Below, in pieces: positions 54,507-63,743 of a DNA stretch of 64,000 nt; position 1 is the first letter of the stretch; every line of letters starts with the position of its first letter. A model generated the notes under the pieces. The model had not been told where the DNA came from. It searched no databases and saw only the letters and a program-made list of their open reading frames with translations. Origin of the DNA: Pseudomonas amygdali (lineage in GTDB: Bacteria; Pseudomonadota; Gammaproteobacteria; Pseudomonadales; Pseudomonadaceae); NCBI RefSeq assembly GCF_002699855.1, contig NZ_LKBW01000277.1:34270-98269 (forward strand), in the 5' to 3' direction. The position numbers and the translations under genes were made by a program.

Positions 54507-55691
54507 ATGCCAAAAACCAGTGCCAAGCTGCTGATTATCGATGACGACGACGTAGTGCGCGCGAGCCTTGCCGCCTACCTTGAAGACAGTGGCTTCAGCG
54601 TTCTGCAAGCGAGTAGTGGCTTGCAGGGAATTCAGATGTTCGAGCAAGAGAACCCCGATCTGGTGGTCTGCGATCTACGCATGCCTCAGATGGGCGGGCT
54701 TGAGCTGATCCGTCAGGTCACCGCCATCGCTCCACAGACGCCTGTCATCGTTGTATCCGGTGCGGGCGTGATGAGCGATGCGGTAGAGGCCTTGCGCCTC
54801 GGCGCTGCCGATTATCTGATCAAGCCCCTTGAAGATCTTGCCGTGCTGGAGCATTCAGTGCGTCGGGCGCTGGATCGGGCTCGTCTGCTTACTGAAAACC
54901 AGGTCTACCGCGAAAAGCTGGAAAAGGCCAATCGCGAACTTGAAGCCAGTCTTCACCTGTTGCAGGAAGATCAGGACGCAGGTCGGCAAGTGCAGATGAA
55001 CATGTTGCCGATCACCCCGTGGTCGATTGACGAATTCAAGTTTGCCCATCAGATCATTCCGTCGTTGTATCTGTCCGGCGATTTTGTCGATTACTTCAGG
55101 GTCGACGAACGGCGTGTTGCCTTCTACCTGGCAGATGTTTCAGGTCACGGTGCTTCATCGGCGTTCATCACGGTGCTGCTGAAGTTCATGACGACTCGGC
55201 TGCTGTTTGAATCCAGGCGTGGCGGAACACTGCCGGAATTCAAACCGTCGGATGTACTGGGGCATATCAACCGCGGGCTTATCAGTTGCAAGCTGGGCAA
55301 GCACGTTACGATGGTCGGCGGTGTTATTGATGAAGAGTCAGGTAAACTGACGTATGCCGTGGGTGGTCATCTGCCACTGCCGGTGTTGTATTCCGAAGGG
55401 CAGGCGCGTTATCTGGAAGGTCGCGGCCTACCGGTCGGTTTGTTCAACGAAGCGACCTATCAGGATCACGAAATCGACCTGCCAGCATCCTTCAGTCTGA
55501 CCATGTTGTCTGATGGCATACTGGATCTGTTGCCCGGTGATACACTCAAAGAGAAAGAAGCCGTCCTTCCCAAGTTGGTCAAGACGGCTGGCGGCAGCCT
55601 GGATGGCTTGCAGCGGGTTTTTGAATTGGCAACGCTAGGGGAGATGCCGGATGATATCGCCTTGTTAGTGTTAAGCAGGAATCTTGAATGA
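54507..55691 (+). CDS. rssB: Response regulator with PP2C/SpoIIE phosphatase domain (RssB-type)
   Basis: 394 residues. The receiver domain (about 5-125) has the acidic pocket LLIIDDDDVVRA, phospho-Asp in LVVCDLRMPQMGG and Lys in YLIKPLEDL. A coiled linker (ENQVYREKLEKANRELEAS) connects to a PP2C-type phosphatase domain (SGDFVDYF, YLADVSGHGASSAF, LTMLSDGILDLL). In Pseudomonas this architecture partners RssC to control sigma-S by dephosphorylation. The open frame extends to 54294, but the ATG at 54507 (MPKTSAKLLIID) is the domain-consistent start. Its stop overlaps rssC by four bases. Confidence 0.88.
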   Translation: MPKTSAKLLIIDDDDVVRASLAAYLEDSGFSVLQASSGLQGIQMFEQENPDLVVCDLRMPQMGGLELIRQVTAIAPQTPVIVVSGAGVMSDAVEALRLGAADYLIKPLEDLAVLEHSVRRALDRARLLTENQVYREKLEKANRELEASLHLLQEDQDAGRQVQMNMLPITPWSIDEFKFAHQIIPSLYLSGDFVDYFRVDERRVAFYLADVSGHGASSAFITVLLKFMTTRLLFESRRGGTLPEFKPSDVLGHINRGLISCKLGKHVTMVGGVIDEESGKLTYAVGGHLPLPVLYSEGQARYLEGRGLPVGLFNEATYQDHEIDLPASFSLTMLSDGILDLLPGDTLKEKEAVLPKLVKTAGGSLDGLQRVFELATLGEMPDDIALLVLSRNLE

Positions 55692-56173
55692 GTACCGGTA
55701 GAATCCAGTTCGCCGAGCAGGAAGGCACCTTCGTTCTCAAGTTCGTGGGTGAAGTGCGGTTGACGCTGTGTTCGGCTCTGGATGCGACTATCGAGCGTAT
55801 CTTCACTGCGTTGAATTTCTCGGCGGTGGTCATCGATCTTACCGAGACGCGCAGCATTGACAGCACAACGCTTGGCTTGCTGGCCAAACTTTCGATCCTG
55901 TCGCGCCAGAAGGTTGGACTGTTGCCGACTCTCGTGACCACTCACGAGGACATCACGCGCCTGTTGCAGTCGATGGGCTTTGATCAGGTGTTCAACATCG
56001 TTGACCGGCCCCTGCCGCGGCCTGAGAGCCTGACTGACCTGCCTTCGCAGGATCAGTGCGAGAAAGTGGTAAAGGCCAAGGTACTTGAGGCGCACAAGAT
56101 TCTCATGGGCCTTAACGACTCGAATCGTGAAGCGTTCCATGATCTGGTCAATGCACTGGAAGGTCAGCGCTAG
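55688..56173 (+). CDS. rssC: STAS-domain anti-sigma factor antagonist (RssC-type)
   Basis: 161 residues. A STAS domain (FVLKFVGEVRLTLCSALDAT ... TRSIDSTTLGLLAKL) carries the phosphorylatable Ser/Thr cluster in SIDSTTLG, the expected target of the RssB phosphatase. A short C-terminal helical tail follows. The start overlaps the rssB stop (ATGA), so the pair is co-translated. Confidence 0.88.
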   Translation: MSTGRIQFAEQEGTFVLKFVGEVRLTLCSALDATIERIFTALNFSAVVIDLTETRSIDSTTLGLLAKLSILSRQKVGLLPTLVTTHEDITRLLQSMGFDQVFNIVDRPLPRPESLTDLPSQDQCEKVVKAKVLEAHKILMGLNDSNREAFHDLVNALEGQR

Positions 56174-56217
56174 GCGCCATTGGCGTCTGTCCTTCTGATC
56201 ACTGAACGACAGGCAGC

Positions 56218-56254
56218 AAAAAGGGCGACACCCGTTAAGGTGTCGCCCTTTTTC
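56218..56254. terminator. Bidirectional terminator between rssC and tal
   Basis: AAAGGGCGACACC (56220-56232) pairs with GGTGTCGCCCTTT (56239-56251), followed by TTCG on plus and by TTTTTGCTG on minus. It serves both convergent genes. Confidence 0.85.
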
Positions 56255-56258
56255 GTTA

Positions 56259-57185
56259 TCAGGCTTTTGCGGAGAGCAGCGCTTCCAGCTTTTCCTGATC
56301 GCGAGCGAACTGACGAATGCCTTCAGCCAGTTTTTCAGTGGCCATGGCATCTTCATTGGAGGCCCAGCGGAACTGGCTCTCGGTCAGGCTCTGACGAGCC
56401 TCACCGGCATTGCCCGGTGCAAGCTTGCGTTCCAGCGTACCGGTATCTTCAGCCAGTTTCTTGAGCAGGTCGGTGCTGATGGTCAGGCGATCACAGCCCG
56501 CCAGCTGTTCGATCTGGTTCAGATTGCGGAAGCTTGCCCCCATGACCACGGTTTTGAAGTCGTTGGCCTTGTAGTAGTTATAGATGCGCGTCACAGACTG
56601 CACACCCGGATCCTCTGCGCCAACGTAGTCGATGCCTGAAGATTTCTTGTACCAGTCGTAGATACGGCCCACGAACGGAGAAATCAGGAACACGCCAGCC
56701 TCGGCACAGGCGATTGCCTGGGCGAAGGAGAACAACAACGTCAGGTTGGTCTGAATACCGTCCTTCTCTAGCTTCTCAGCGGCACGGATACCTTCCCACG
56801 TGGCTGCCAGCTTGATCAGCACCCGATCACGTTTGATGCCGGCGGCATCGTAAAGGCCGATCAAGCGCTCGCTGCGCTCGATCAGGGCATTGGTGTCGAA
56901 CGAGAGGCGTGCGTCCACTTCAGTGGATACGCGGCCCGGAACCACCTTGAGAATTTCCTGACCGATGGCGACTGCAAAGCGGTCGCAGGCCAGGCCGATG
57001 TCACCCTTGGCACCGCTGAATGCGTCGGCGAGCATCTGAGCGTTGTTTACGTCGGATGCGGCCTTGAGCAGCAGCGAAGGGTTGGTGGTGGCGTCCTCTG
57101 GTTCGAGGCTTTTGATTGCGCCGAAGTCGCCGGTATCAGCAACAACGGTAGTGAATTTCTTGAGTTGATCCAGCTTGGAAGTCAT
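56259..57185 (-). CDS. tal: Transaldolase
   Basis: 308 residues of the class I TalB type. It moves a dihydroxyacetone unit between sugar phosphates in the non-oxidative pentose phosphate pathway. Motif [12 protein letters not shown] lies near residues 30-41 and the Schiff-base Lys in [12 protein letters not shown] (about 130). The end [20 protein letters not shown] is typical. ATG at 57185 with AGGACAGAACACGCTC before it. Open frame further upstream is not conserved-looking. Confidence 0.95.
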   Translation of the reverse strand: MTSKLDQLKKFTTVVADTGDFGAIKSLEPEDATTNPSLLLKAASDVNNAQMLADAFSGAKGDIGLACDRFAVAIGQEILKVVPGRVSTEVDARLSFDTNALIERSERLIGLYDAAGIKRDRVLIKLAATWEGIRAAEKLEKDGIQTNLTLLFSFAQAIACAEAGVFLISPFVGRIYDWYKKSSGIDYVGAEDPGVQSVTRIYNYYKANDFKTVVMGASFRNLNQIEQLAGCDRLTISTDLLKKLAEDTGTLERKLAPGNAGEARQSLTESQFRWASNEDAMATEKLAEGIRQFARDQEKLEALLSAKA

Positions 57186-57393
57186 GAGCGTGTTCTGTCC
57201 TGTGCGGTTGGATGACATTACCCGAGCGCTGCCGACCACTCAAGGCCGCAGCGTTTCCTGCTGCCGATGATAGGCCCTGAGGGACGGCATTGTCGTGAAT
57301 ACCTTTGTCGAGACTGTTTTTGAGCCTCGCACGCACTGCTTGTTCCCTTGATGTGAATTTAACGGCCATCAGGCAGCTTGCAGCGTGCAAGAG

Positions 57394-59763
57394 TCAGAGC
57401 GACCACTTCAGCGAGACCATCAGGTTGCGCGGGTCACCGTAAACGCCGCTACCGGTCGCCAAGGGAATGCCCTGCCAGTATTTTTCGTCGAATACGTTGT
57501 TGAGATTGACCCGTGCATCCCAGTGCTCGTCGAAACGGTAGCCTGCCATCAGTCCCACAACCGCATAGGCGTCCTGCTCGGAGTGACCGGTGCCGACCCG
57601 GTTGTACGTCTCGCTTTGCGCCAGAACGTCGACACCCACGCGCCATTTGTTCAGGTTGCCGGGCAGGTGATAGGACGTTGCTGCCTTGAACAGGTGTTTC
57701 GGTTGATTGGGCGCAAACAGGTCGCCCTTGTCATTGGTCCGGTCCTTGACGTACTGGCTCAACACCAGTGTGTAGGAGGCGGAAGCCTGCCAGTCAGGTG
57801 TCAGCTGGCCGCTGATTTCTGCGTCGATCCCTCGGCTGCGCACTTCACCGGCTGCTTCGTAGCAGACGCGATTCTGCTGCTGGCAAGTGACTGGCGGATT
57901 GACGATGGCGTACGCGCGGTTTTCCTGGGTCATGTCGAAGACTGCAAGCGATGCGTTCAGACCACCGTCGAAGTATTCGCCTTTCAGGCCGATTTCGTAA
58001 CTTTCGCCCGTCATCGGGTCCAATACGCCGCCTCCCACGTCCAGTTGGTTCTGCGGCTTGAAGATCTCGGTATAGCTTGCGTAGGCCGAGTAGGTATCGT
58101 TCAGGTCATAGACGATGCCGGCATAAGGCGTGACCTCACGAATGACTTTGTAGTCACCATTGCTGGCCGAACGATTCTGATAGTCGTACCAGCTTACCCG
58201 GCTGCCGACGATAACGTGCAATGGATCAATCGGGTTGAAACGTGCGGCGGCGTAGACGCCTTCCTCGGTGGCGGTGTTCTGATTGACGTAGGCGGTACGC
58301 GTGGCAGGGTCCGGTTTTGCAATGAGATTGGGGTTGAAGGTGTAGATATCGACCGGTGTAGAGCCGTAAAAGCCGCCTTTCTGATCAAACTTTTCTTCGC
58401 GCCGACTGACGCCGAGCATCAGCTCGTGCTGCCGGCCAAACAGCTGGAATGGACCGGACAGCGAACCATCCAGACTGGTCTGCACGTCTGTGGTGTCGTA
58501 CTCGCCAGCCGCCTGGCCGTAACCGGTGCCACTGGCGGTCAGGTAGTTGGAGTACATGTCGGATTCAGCCCAGATTCTGGTCGCCGCCAGTTTGCTGCTC
58601 CAGCCGTTGTCGAAGCGATGAGTCAGGTCCGTGAAAACACTGACGTTTTCCCTGTCCCAATACGCCCAGTCGTTACTGAGGAAGGTGGAACGTGGCAGGT
58701 GAAGGTTTTCACCGTTAGGGCCGGATGGCAGGCTGCCCCAGTCCGACGTTGCATCATCGCGCTGCTTCGAGGCTCCTATGGTCCAGGTGGTCGACTCGTT
58801 AAGGTCGGCTTCCAGAACGCCATAGAACGTCTGACGCTCTTTATCGAGCTCATCGACAAAACTGTTGCCCGTTTCATAGGCTGCCACCACCCGGCCACGT
58901 AACGTACCGGAATCGTTGAGCCTGTTCGACGCGTCCACCTCGGTACGGTAGCGGTCCCAGCTCCCGGCGCTGCTGGTCACGCTGACTTGCGGGGTAGCAG
59001 TAGGGCGCTTGCGAATCAGATTGAGTGTCGCCGAGGGGCTGCCTGCACCGGTCATCAGCCCCGTAGCGCCGCGTACCACTTCAACGCGGTCGTACAAGGC
59101 CAGGTCAGCACCGGAGATGGTATCCAGTGTAAAGGTGCTGACGATGGTCGGCAGACCGTCATACATCAGGTTATCGATGGTAAAGCCGCGCGCCAGAAAC
59201 TGCTGACGGTCCGAGCCGAATTTGCGCAGTGTCACGCCGGGTGCATATTTGACGACATCATTGAGGTCGTTCATGCCCTGATCTTCAATTCGCTGGCGAG
59301 TGATCACGCTTACCGACTGCGGCGTCTCGCGAATCGAAAGGGGCAACCCGGTCGCGCTGCTCATCGAGCCCGTGGTGTACGAACCGCTGCCTTCTGTGGT
59401 GGCCATTCCTGCAATGCCCGCCTGAGCGCTGATGTCCACATTGCCCAGCGTCAGCGAGCCACCGCTCGATGGCTGGAATACCCTCGCAGCATTGCCCTGC
59501 ACCTGCGCATCAAGGCCGCTGCCCAGCAGTAGCTGATTCAATGCCTGAGCCGGCTCCAGGCTGCCTCTGATGGCTGGAGCCTGCTTGCTTGCAAGCAATT
59601 GGTCATCAACCGATATCTGCATGCCGCTCGCCTGACTCAGTTGTGCGAGCGACCTGGAAAGCGCCTGTGCAGGCAGATCGAGTTGAACGGGGCTGGCCAG
59701 AGCGGCGGCCGACAGACCGAGAGCCACGAGGCTGGTCAAAGAAGGTAGAAACGGACGAAGCAT
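57394..59763 (-). CDS. TonB-dependent ferric-siderophore receptor with STN domain
   Basis: 789 residues. A signal peptide (MLRPFLPSLTSLVALGLSAAALA) is followed by an STN signalling domain (about 25-95: LSRSLAQLSQASGMQISVDD), a plug (SIRETPQSVSVITRQRIEDQ, VEVVRGATGLMTGAGSPSA) and a 22-strand barrel ending in an aromatic C-terminal signature (LMVSLKWSL). The STN domain implies control through an anti-sigma factor, though no sigma/anti-sigma pair is adjacent. It resembles FpvA/FhuE-like receptors; the siderophore is unknown. A Fur box lies upstream. Confidence 0.93.
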   Translation of the reverse strand: MLRPFLPSLTSLVALGLSAAALASPVQLDLPAQALSRSLAQLSQASGMQISVDDQLLASKQAPAIRGSLEPAQALNQLLLGSGLDAQVQGNAARVFQPSSGGSLTLGNVDISAQAGIAGMATTEGSGSYTTGSMSSATGLPLSIRETPQSVSVITRQRIEDQGMNDLNDVVKYAPGVTLRKFGSDRQQFLARGFTIDNLMYDGLPTIVSTFTLDTISGADLALYDRVEVVRGATGLMTGAGSPSATLNLIRKRPTATPQVSVTSSAGSWDRYRTEVDASNRLNDSGTLRGRVVAAYETGNSFVDELDKERQTFYGVLEADLNESTTWTIGASKQRDDATSDWGSLPSGPNGENLHLPRSTFLSNDWAYWDRENVSVFTDLTHRFDNGWSSKLAATRIWAESDMYSNYLTASGTGYGQAAGEYDTTDVQTSLDGSLSGPFQLFGRQHELMLGVSRREEKFDQKGGFYGSTPVDIYTFNPNLIAKPDPATRTAYVNQNTATEEGVYAAARFNPIDPLHVIVGSRVSWYDYQNRSASNGDYKVIREVTPYAGIVYDLNDTYSAYASYTEIFKPQNQLDVGGGVLDPMTGESYEIGLKGEYFDGGLNASLAVFDMTQENRAYAIVNPPVTCQQQNRVCYEAAGEVRSRGIDAEISGQLTPDWQASASYTLVLSQYVKDRTNDKGDLFAPNQPKHLFKAATSYHLPGNLNKWRVGVDVLAQSETYNRVGTGHSEQDAYAVVGLMAGYRFDEHWDARVNLNNVFDEKYWQGIPLATGSGVYGDPRNLMVSLKWSL

Positions 59764-59882
59764 TGGGGTAATTCCTGCAGGGAGGACTGGGACGTGGCGG
59801 GAAACCTGGGTGATGGCGTGCTGGCTGGCAGGTCGTGACAGGCGGCAGCGGAGGGCGAGACTAACAAATTTTTCATATCTTA

Positions 59883-59901
59883 TTAAATGCTAATCACTAT
59901 C
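59883..59901. promoter_or_regulatory. Fur box
   Basis: TTAAATGCTAATCACTATC matches 14 of the 19 positions of the Fur consensus GATAATGATAATCATTATC. It lies in an AT-rich promoter region 120 bases before the receptor start and 106 before the M20 peptidase start, so iron could repress either or both. Confidence 0.7.
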
Positions 59902-60006
59902 AGTTACATTCTCATACATATTTATCTGATGAGACTCGCTTGTGGCGTCGAGCAGTGCATTGGGGTAAAGATGCTGTTCAACTCGCGATGATCTGAAGGA
60001 ACCAGC

Positions 60007-61251
60007 ATGCATTCACGACGTTTCCCCACCACGGCCGCAATCGGCTTTTCATTGTTTTCCATGGGCGTCATCGCCGCTGAGCTGCCATCTGATCTGTTAC
60101 TGAAAAAAGCTCAGGCTGAACAACACTCCTACCTCGAAACCGTCCGGCAACTCGTGGATATCGATACAGGTACCGGCCAGGCACCCGGACTGAAAACCGT
60201 CAGCGCGATGCTGGTGGAGCGTCTCAAGGCATTGGGTGCCGAAGTTTCCACCACGCCGGCAGACCCTTCTGCGGGTGACAACATCGTTGGCAGGTTCAAA
60301 GGCAATGGCACCCGGTCCTTTCTGCTAATGGTCCATTACGACACGGTCTTCGGGCCGGGCACTGCCGCCAAACGCCCGTTCAGGCTCGACGGCGAACGCG
60401 CCTATGGTCCCGGTGTGGCAGATGCGAAGGGCGGCGTGGCGATGATTCTGCATTCGCTGCAACTGCTGCAGGACCAGAATTTCAAGGATTTCGGCACGCT
60501 CACCGTGCTCTTCAATCCGGACGAGGAAACCGGCTCCAGCGGGTCGAAGAAAGTCATAGCCGAACTCGCTCGCCAGCATGACTACGTGTTTTCCTATGAG
60601 CCGCCTGACAAAGACGCCGTGACTGTCGCCACCAATGGCATCAATGGCTTGCTCCTCGACGTCAAAGGCAAGTCGTCACACGCAGGTTCGGCCCCTGAAG
60701 CCGGGCGCAATGCGGCGATCGAGTTGGCGCACCAACTGCTGCAACTCAAGGACCTTGGCGATCCTGGCAAGGGTACGACCGTCAACTGGACGCTTGTCAA
60801 AGGCGGTGAGAAGCGCAACATCATCCCGTCCAGCGCTTCGGCCGAGGCGGACATGCGCTATTCCGATCCGAGCGAGAGCGACAGGGTGCTCGCCGACGGT
60901 CAGCGGATTATGAAGAAAACCCTCGTTGAAGGCACCGAAGTGACCTTGCGCATGGAAAAAGGCCGTCCGCCACTGGCCAGGAATCCGGGTTCCGAGCAAC
61001 TGGCGAAAACCGCGCAGACGCTCTATGAAAAAATCGGTCGCAGTGTCGAGCCGATCGCCATGCGCTTCGGCACCGATGCGGGCTACGCCTACGTACCGGG
61101 TAGCGCAAAGCCTGCCGTGCTGGAAACCATGGGTGTTGTCGGGGCCGGCTTGCATGCGGACAATGAGTACATCGAACTGTCGAGTATCGCTCCCAGGCTT
61201 TACCTGACGGTGGCGCTGATTACCCGCTTGTCGCAAGGTGAGGCGCCCTGA
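60007..61251 (+). CDS. Exported M20-family metallopeptidase (carboxypeptidase G2-like)
   Basis: 414 residues. A signal peptide (MHSRRFPTTAAIGFSLFSMGVIAA) and the M20 catalytic residues are visible: VHYDTVF (His-x-Asp), GVADAKGG (bridging Asp), NPDEETGSSG (Glu pair) and the C-terminal His in GAGLHADNEYIEL. A dimerisation domain lies about 195-305. It cleaves glutamate or similar residues from the C-terminal side of folates or peptides in the periplasm. It is divergent from the siderophore receptor. GAAGGAACCAGC precedes the ATG. Confidence 0.88.
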   Translation: MHSRRFPTTAAIGFSLFSMGVIAAELPSDLLLKKAQAEQHSYLETVRQLVDIDTGTGQAPGLKTVSAMLVERLKALGAEVSTTPADPSAGDNIVGRFKGNGTRSFLLMVHYDTVFGPGTAAKRPFRLDGERAYGPGVADAKGGVAMILHSLQLLQDQNFKDFGTLTVLFNPDEETGSSGSKKVIAELARQHDYVFSYEPPDKDAVTVATNGINGLLLDVKGKSSHAGSAPEAGRNAAIELAHQLLQLKDLGDPGKGTTVNWTLVKGGEKRNIIPSSASAEADMRYSDPSESDRVLADGQRIMKKTLVEGTEVTLRMEKGRPPLARNPGSEQLAKTAQTLYEKIGRSVEPIAMRFGTDAGYAYVPGSAKPAVLETMGVVGAGLHADNEYIELSSIAPRLYLTVALITRLSQGEAP

Positions 61252-61347
61252 CAGTCAGCGGATGTTGACCGTGCATCGGGTTGAGTCCACGCCATTTGTC
61301 GATGGGTCGGGTAGTGGAGATTGACCTGGCGCCTGATAAACGATTAA

Positions 61348-61363
61348 CTGTATATGTATACAG
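61348..61363. promoter_or_regulatory. LexA (SOS) box
   Basis: CTG-TATATGTATA-CAG is a CTG-N10-CAG LexA site centred in a near-perfect palindrome running from GATTAACTG to CAGTTAATC (61342-61369). It lies 22 bases before the start of the umuD-like reading frame. It predicts induction by DNA damage. Confidence 0.85.
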
Positions 61364-61385
61364 TTAATCATAAAAGGCTCGCCCC

Positions 61386-61853
61386 ATGTGTGTCACATTC
61401 CTTGGCCCCTTGTCGGCAGAGGGCATCAAGCTCCCTTTGCTATCCTTGTCATCCGTCGGCTCCAGGTCGTCAGTGGTCGAGAAGCATGTCTCTATCGCAG
61501 AGCTTTGTGAGGTCCGTGAACCGCACGTTTATCTGGCCAGGGTCGAGGATGAAGGGATGAAGGGATGAAGGGATGAAGGGATGCAGGGAGGCGGCATGCG
61601 CACCGGTGACATGCTGGTTGTCGACCGCAGTCAGTACGCCGAGCACGGTGACATCGTCGTCGCCTCACTCAACGCAAGGCAGATGTGTCGGCGTTTGCAC
61701 ATGCATGGCGATGTCGTGATCCTCAAATCCGAACACCCGGATTATCCACCACTGCATGTCACTGACCACGACGACCTGATTATTCTGGGTGTAGTGACCT
61801 ACAGCCTGAAAAACCTTCTTGAAGGGCGCACCGCCTCTTCAGCTCATCGATGA
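61386..61853 (+). pseudogene. umuD/rulA-like S24 peptidase gene interrupted by a repeat-derived stop
   Basis: Both open parts (61386-61568 and from 61581) are in one frame and together resemble UmuD/RulA. The N-terminus is MCVTFLGPLSAEGIKLPL; the fold continues as RVEDEGM, then QGGGMRTGDMLVVDRS and HPDYPPL. A TGA at 61566-61568 inside a fourfold 8-bp repeat ends translation; one repeat copy would give an uninterrupted 'EDEGMQGGGM'. The catalytic Ser (GDSM in UmuD) is Gly, the catalytic Lys region reads CRRL, and the self-cleavage C-G site is V-G. No umuC/rulB follows. A second product might start at the ATG at 61581. Confidence 0.8.
61548..61587 (+). repeat. Octamer tandem repeat (GATGAAGG x4 plus variant)
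   Basis: Four perfect head-to-tail copies of GATGAAGG (61548, 61556, 61564, 61572), then GATGCAGG at 61580. The unit is not a multiple of three, so one-copy changes shift frame. Three extra copies keep frame but bring a TGA into frame. Confidence 0.9.
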
Positions 61854-61931
61854 TCGGGCTCATGGCCTTGCATTGCACGCTTCACCGTGATCTGCTGCCG
61901 ACCCTATGGTTTTAACCCGGAAATTGAGCGA

Positions 61932-62171
61932 ATGCAGGAACAACTTGACCAGTTACGGCTCCCCAAGGCTGTCCAGGGGGCTATCAGTGATCTGGTGAGA
62001 GCGCTCGAGGCAACCAGCACCCGCGCTGACGTGGAGGCCGAAGGGGCGTTGCAGATCGATTACATTCACGGTCTTGAGACAAGCAGAAAGCTGCGTCCCG
62101 CCGATGCCGAGGCGCTTTACATCATTTTTGACGACGCAGTTCAGGCTCGTTTACAAGCGCTTTCCGATTAG
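61932..62171 (+). CDS. Small helical hypothetical protein
   Basis: 79 residues starting MQEQLDQLRLPKAVQGAISDLVRAL, helical and acidic. GGAAATTGAGCGA precedes the ATG at 61932; a further in-frame start lies at 61887. I do not recognise a domain. It lies between the broken umuD-like gene and the sensor kinase. Confidence 0.55.
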   Translation: MQEQLDQLRLPKAVQGAISDLVRALEATSTRADVEAEGALQIDYIHGLETSRKLRPADAEALYIIFDDAVQARLQALSD

Positions 62172-62305
62172 CTCCGGGCCTCGATATTTTCCTGGTCTGC
62201 GTGAAATTCATTTAACAAATGTATCCGTCTTTTTGATCGGAATTGGTGTTTAACTCGCCCCACGAATCTGCAATTCGCGGGGTTCATTTTCGGGTTTTAA
62301 TTGCT

Positions 62306-63433
62306 ATGCGGTTATCGGGCTTCATCCTTGAGAACATCGAGCCTATTGTACTGGAGTGGACCGACTTCGCGCGCACCATGTCCACGCTCGGTGAGCCTCT
62401 GGATACCAAGGAGCTCAGGGATCACGCCGAGCAGATGCTTCGAGCCATTGCCACTGATCTGAGGACGGATCAGTCGTCGCAGCAACAGGTCGACAAATCT
62501 CAGGGTCAGGTCGTATCGCAAGAAGACACCGCTGCGAAAAGCCATGCGATCACTCGTTTGATGTCAGGCTTCACCATCGATCAGGTGGTCTCGGAGTTTC
62601 GAGCGTTACGCGCGAGCGTGATAAAACAGTGGATGATGCGCCCGACCTCGGACACCCAGCAGCAGAGGGATGACATGATCCGCTTCAACGAAGCAATAGA
62701 TCAGGCTCTCGCGGAATCCATCTCCAGCTATACCGGTGCGGTTCAAGCCTCGCGCAATATCTTTCTGGGCATCCTCGGGCACGACTTGCGCACACCGTTA
62801 AGTGCCATATTGCTGGGTGCAGACGTGCTGTTGCGTACCAATGACCTGGGCGCGCGGCCGACCAAGGTGGCATCAAGGATCTACTCAAGCGTGAAACGAG
62901 CCAATCAGATCGTTGGCGATCTGCTCGACTTCACACGGTCACAGATCGGTCCCGGCATTCCGTTGAAAAAGACCCAGACAGACATCCAGCCCATCTGTGC
63001 TCGCATCGTTGACGAATCGCGTACGGTCAATCCAGAGGCGGATATTCACCTGACTTCCAACGATCCGGTCATTGGCAATTTTGATGGTGATCGCCTGGAA
63101 CAGGTCTTCTCTAACCTCATTGGCAATGCCATACAGCACGGCAACAGCCGCGATCCTGTCGAGTTAACGCTGGCAGCTTCTGACGGCACGCTTCAGTTCA
63201 CCGTGCATAACACAGGCAGTCCGATTCCCGAAGACGTGCTTCCTTTCATCTTCAACCCGATGGATCGCTACTCGCCCGAGAAAATGACTGACAACGGTCC
63301 TTACTCAAGCCTTGGGCTTGGCTTGTTCATCGTCGCCAAGATCGTCGATGCCCATGGCGGGCGTATTGAAGTGACGTCAAAAGCGGATCTTGGGACTACC
63401 TTTGCGGTGTTTATTCCGTTGCATGCGGAGTGA
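62306..63433 (+). CDS. Sensor histidine kinase without transmembrane segments
   Basis: 375 residues. An all-helical N-terminal sensor (about 1-150; a RsbR-like helical region) precedes the DHp His box ILGHDLRTPLSAILLGAD (His about 159) and the HATPase domain with N box LEQVFSNLIGNAIQHG and G box GLGLFIVAKIVDAHGG. No membrane helix is seen, so it is cytosolic. No response regulator is adjacent; the signal is unknown. The ATG at 62306 is weakly supported; a TTG at 62243 is the alternative. Confidence 0.85.
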   Translation: MRLSGFILENIEPIVLEWTDFARTMSTLGEPLDTKELRDHAEQMLRAIATDLRTDQSSQQQVDKSQGQVVSQEDTAAKSHAITRLMSGFTIDQVVSEFRALRASVIKQWMMRPTSDTQQQRDDMIRFNEAIDQALAESISSYTGAVQASRNIFLGILGHDLRTPLSAILLGADVLLRTNDLGARPTKVASRIYSSVKRANQIVGDLLDFTRSQIGPGIPLKKTQTDIQPICARIVDESRTVNPEADIHLTSNDPVIGNFDGDRLEQVFSNLIGNAIQHGNSRDPVELTLAASDGTLQFTVHNTGSPIPEDVLPFIFNPMDRYSPEKMTDNGPYSSLGLGLFIVAKIVDAHGGRIEVTSKADLGTTFAVFIPLHAE

Positions 63434-63531
63434 GCCCCCGACAGATGGAGTGAGCTTACCGTGTTAGTTACCACCTGTGCAGTTTTGCAAATCCAGGTGT
63501 TCTCCAAGCCAAATAAGTGTAACAACCTCAC

Positions 63532-63705
63532 TCAACGAATACTCATGCGCTCCAAGCAGATAGTCTGTCCTGGCTGTGACGATAAAATAGGCATTAGGCG
63601 CATGGACTGCCTAACTGGCAGCACGCTTCCCTCACGCCACGCATTGGGCATGACGAATAACTCATCGCGTTCATGTGGTTTTCTGAATGCTTGAGTAGTG
63701 TTCAT
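63532..63705 (-). pseudogene. 5' fragment of an isocitrate lyase/PEP mutase-family gene
   Basis: From an ATG at 63705 with GGGAGTCGCC before it, the first 25 codons (MNTTQAFRKPHERDELFVMP and NAWREGS) resemble the N-terminus of this family, where FRxLHE....LFVMPNAWDAGSA is typical. The frame then loses similarity and ends after 57 codons (TTA stop complement at 63532). Only the 5' end seems to be left. Confidence 0.5.
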
Positions 63706-63743
63706 GGCGACTCCCTGAGAGCGCAATGTGAGTACCTTTCACA

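Noticed and set aside
57385..58902. A 505-codon plus-strand open frame opposite the TonB receptor
   Set aside because: No ribosome site or domain; the receptor on the other strand is intact with signal peptide and plug.
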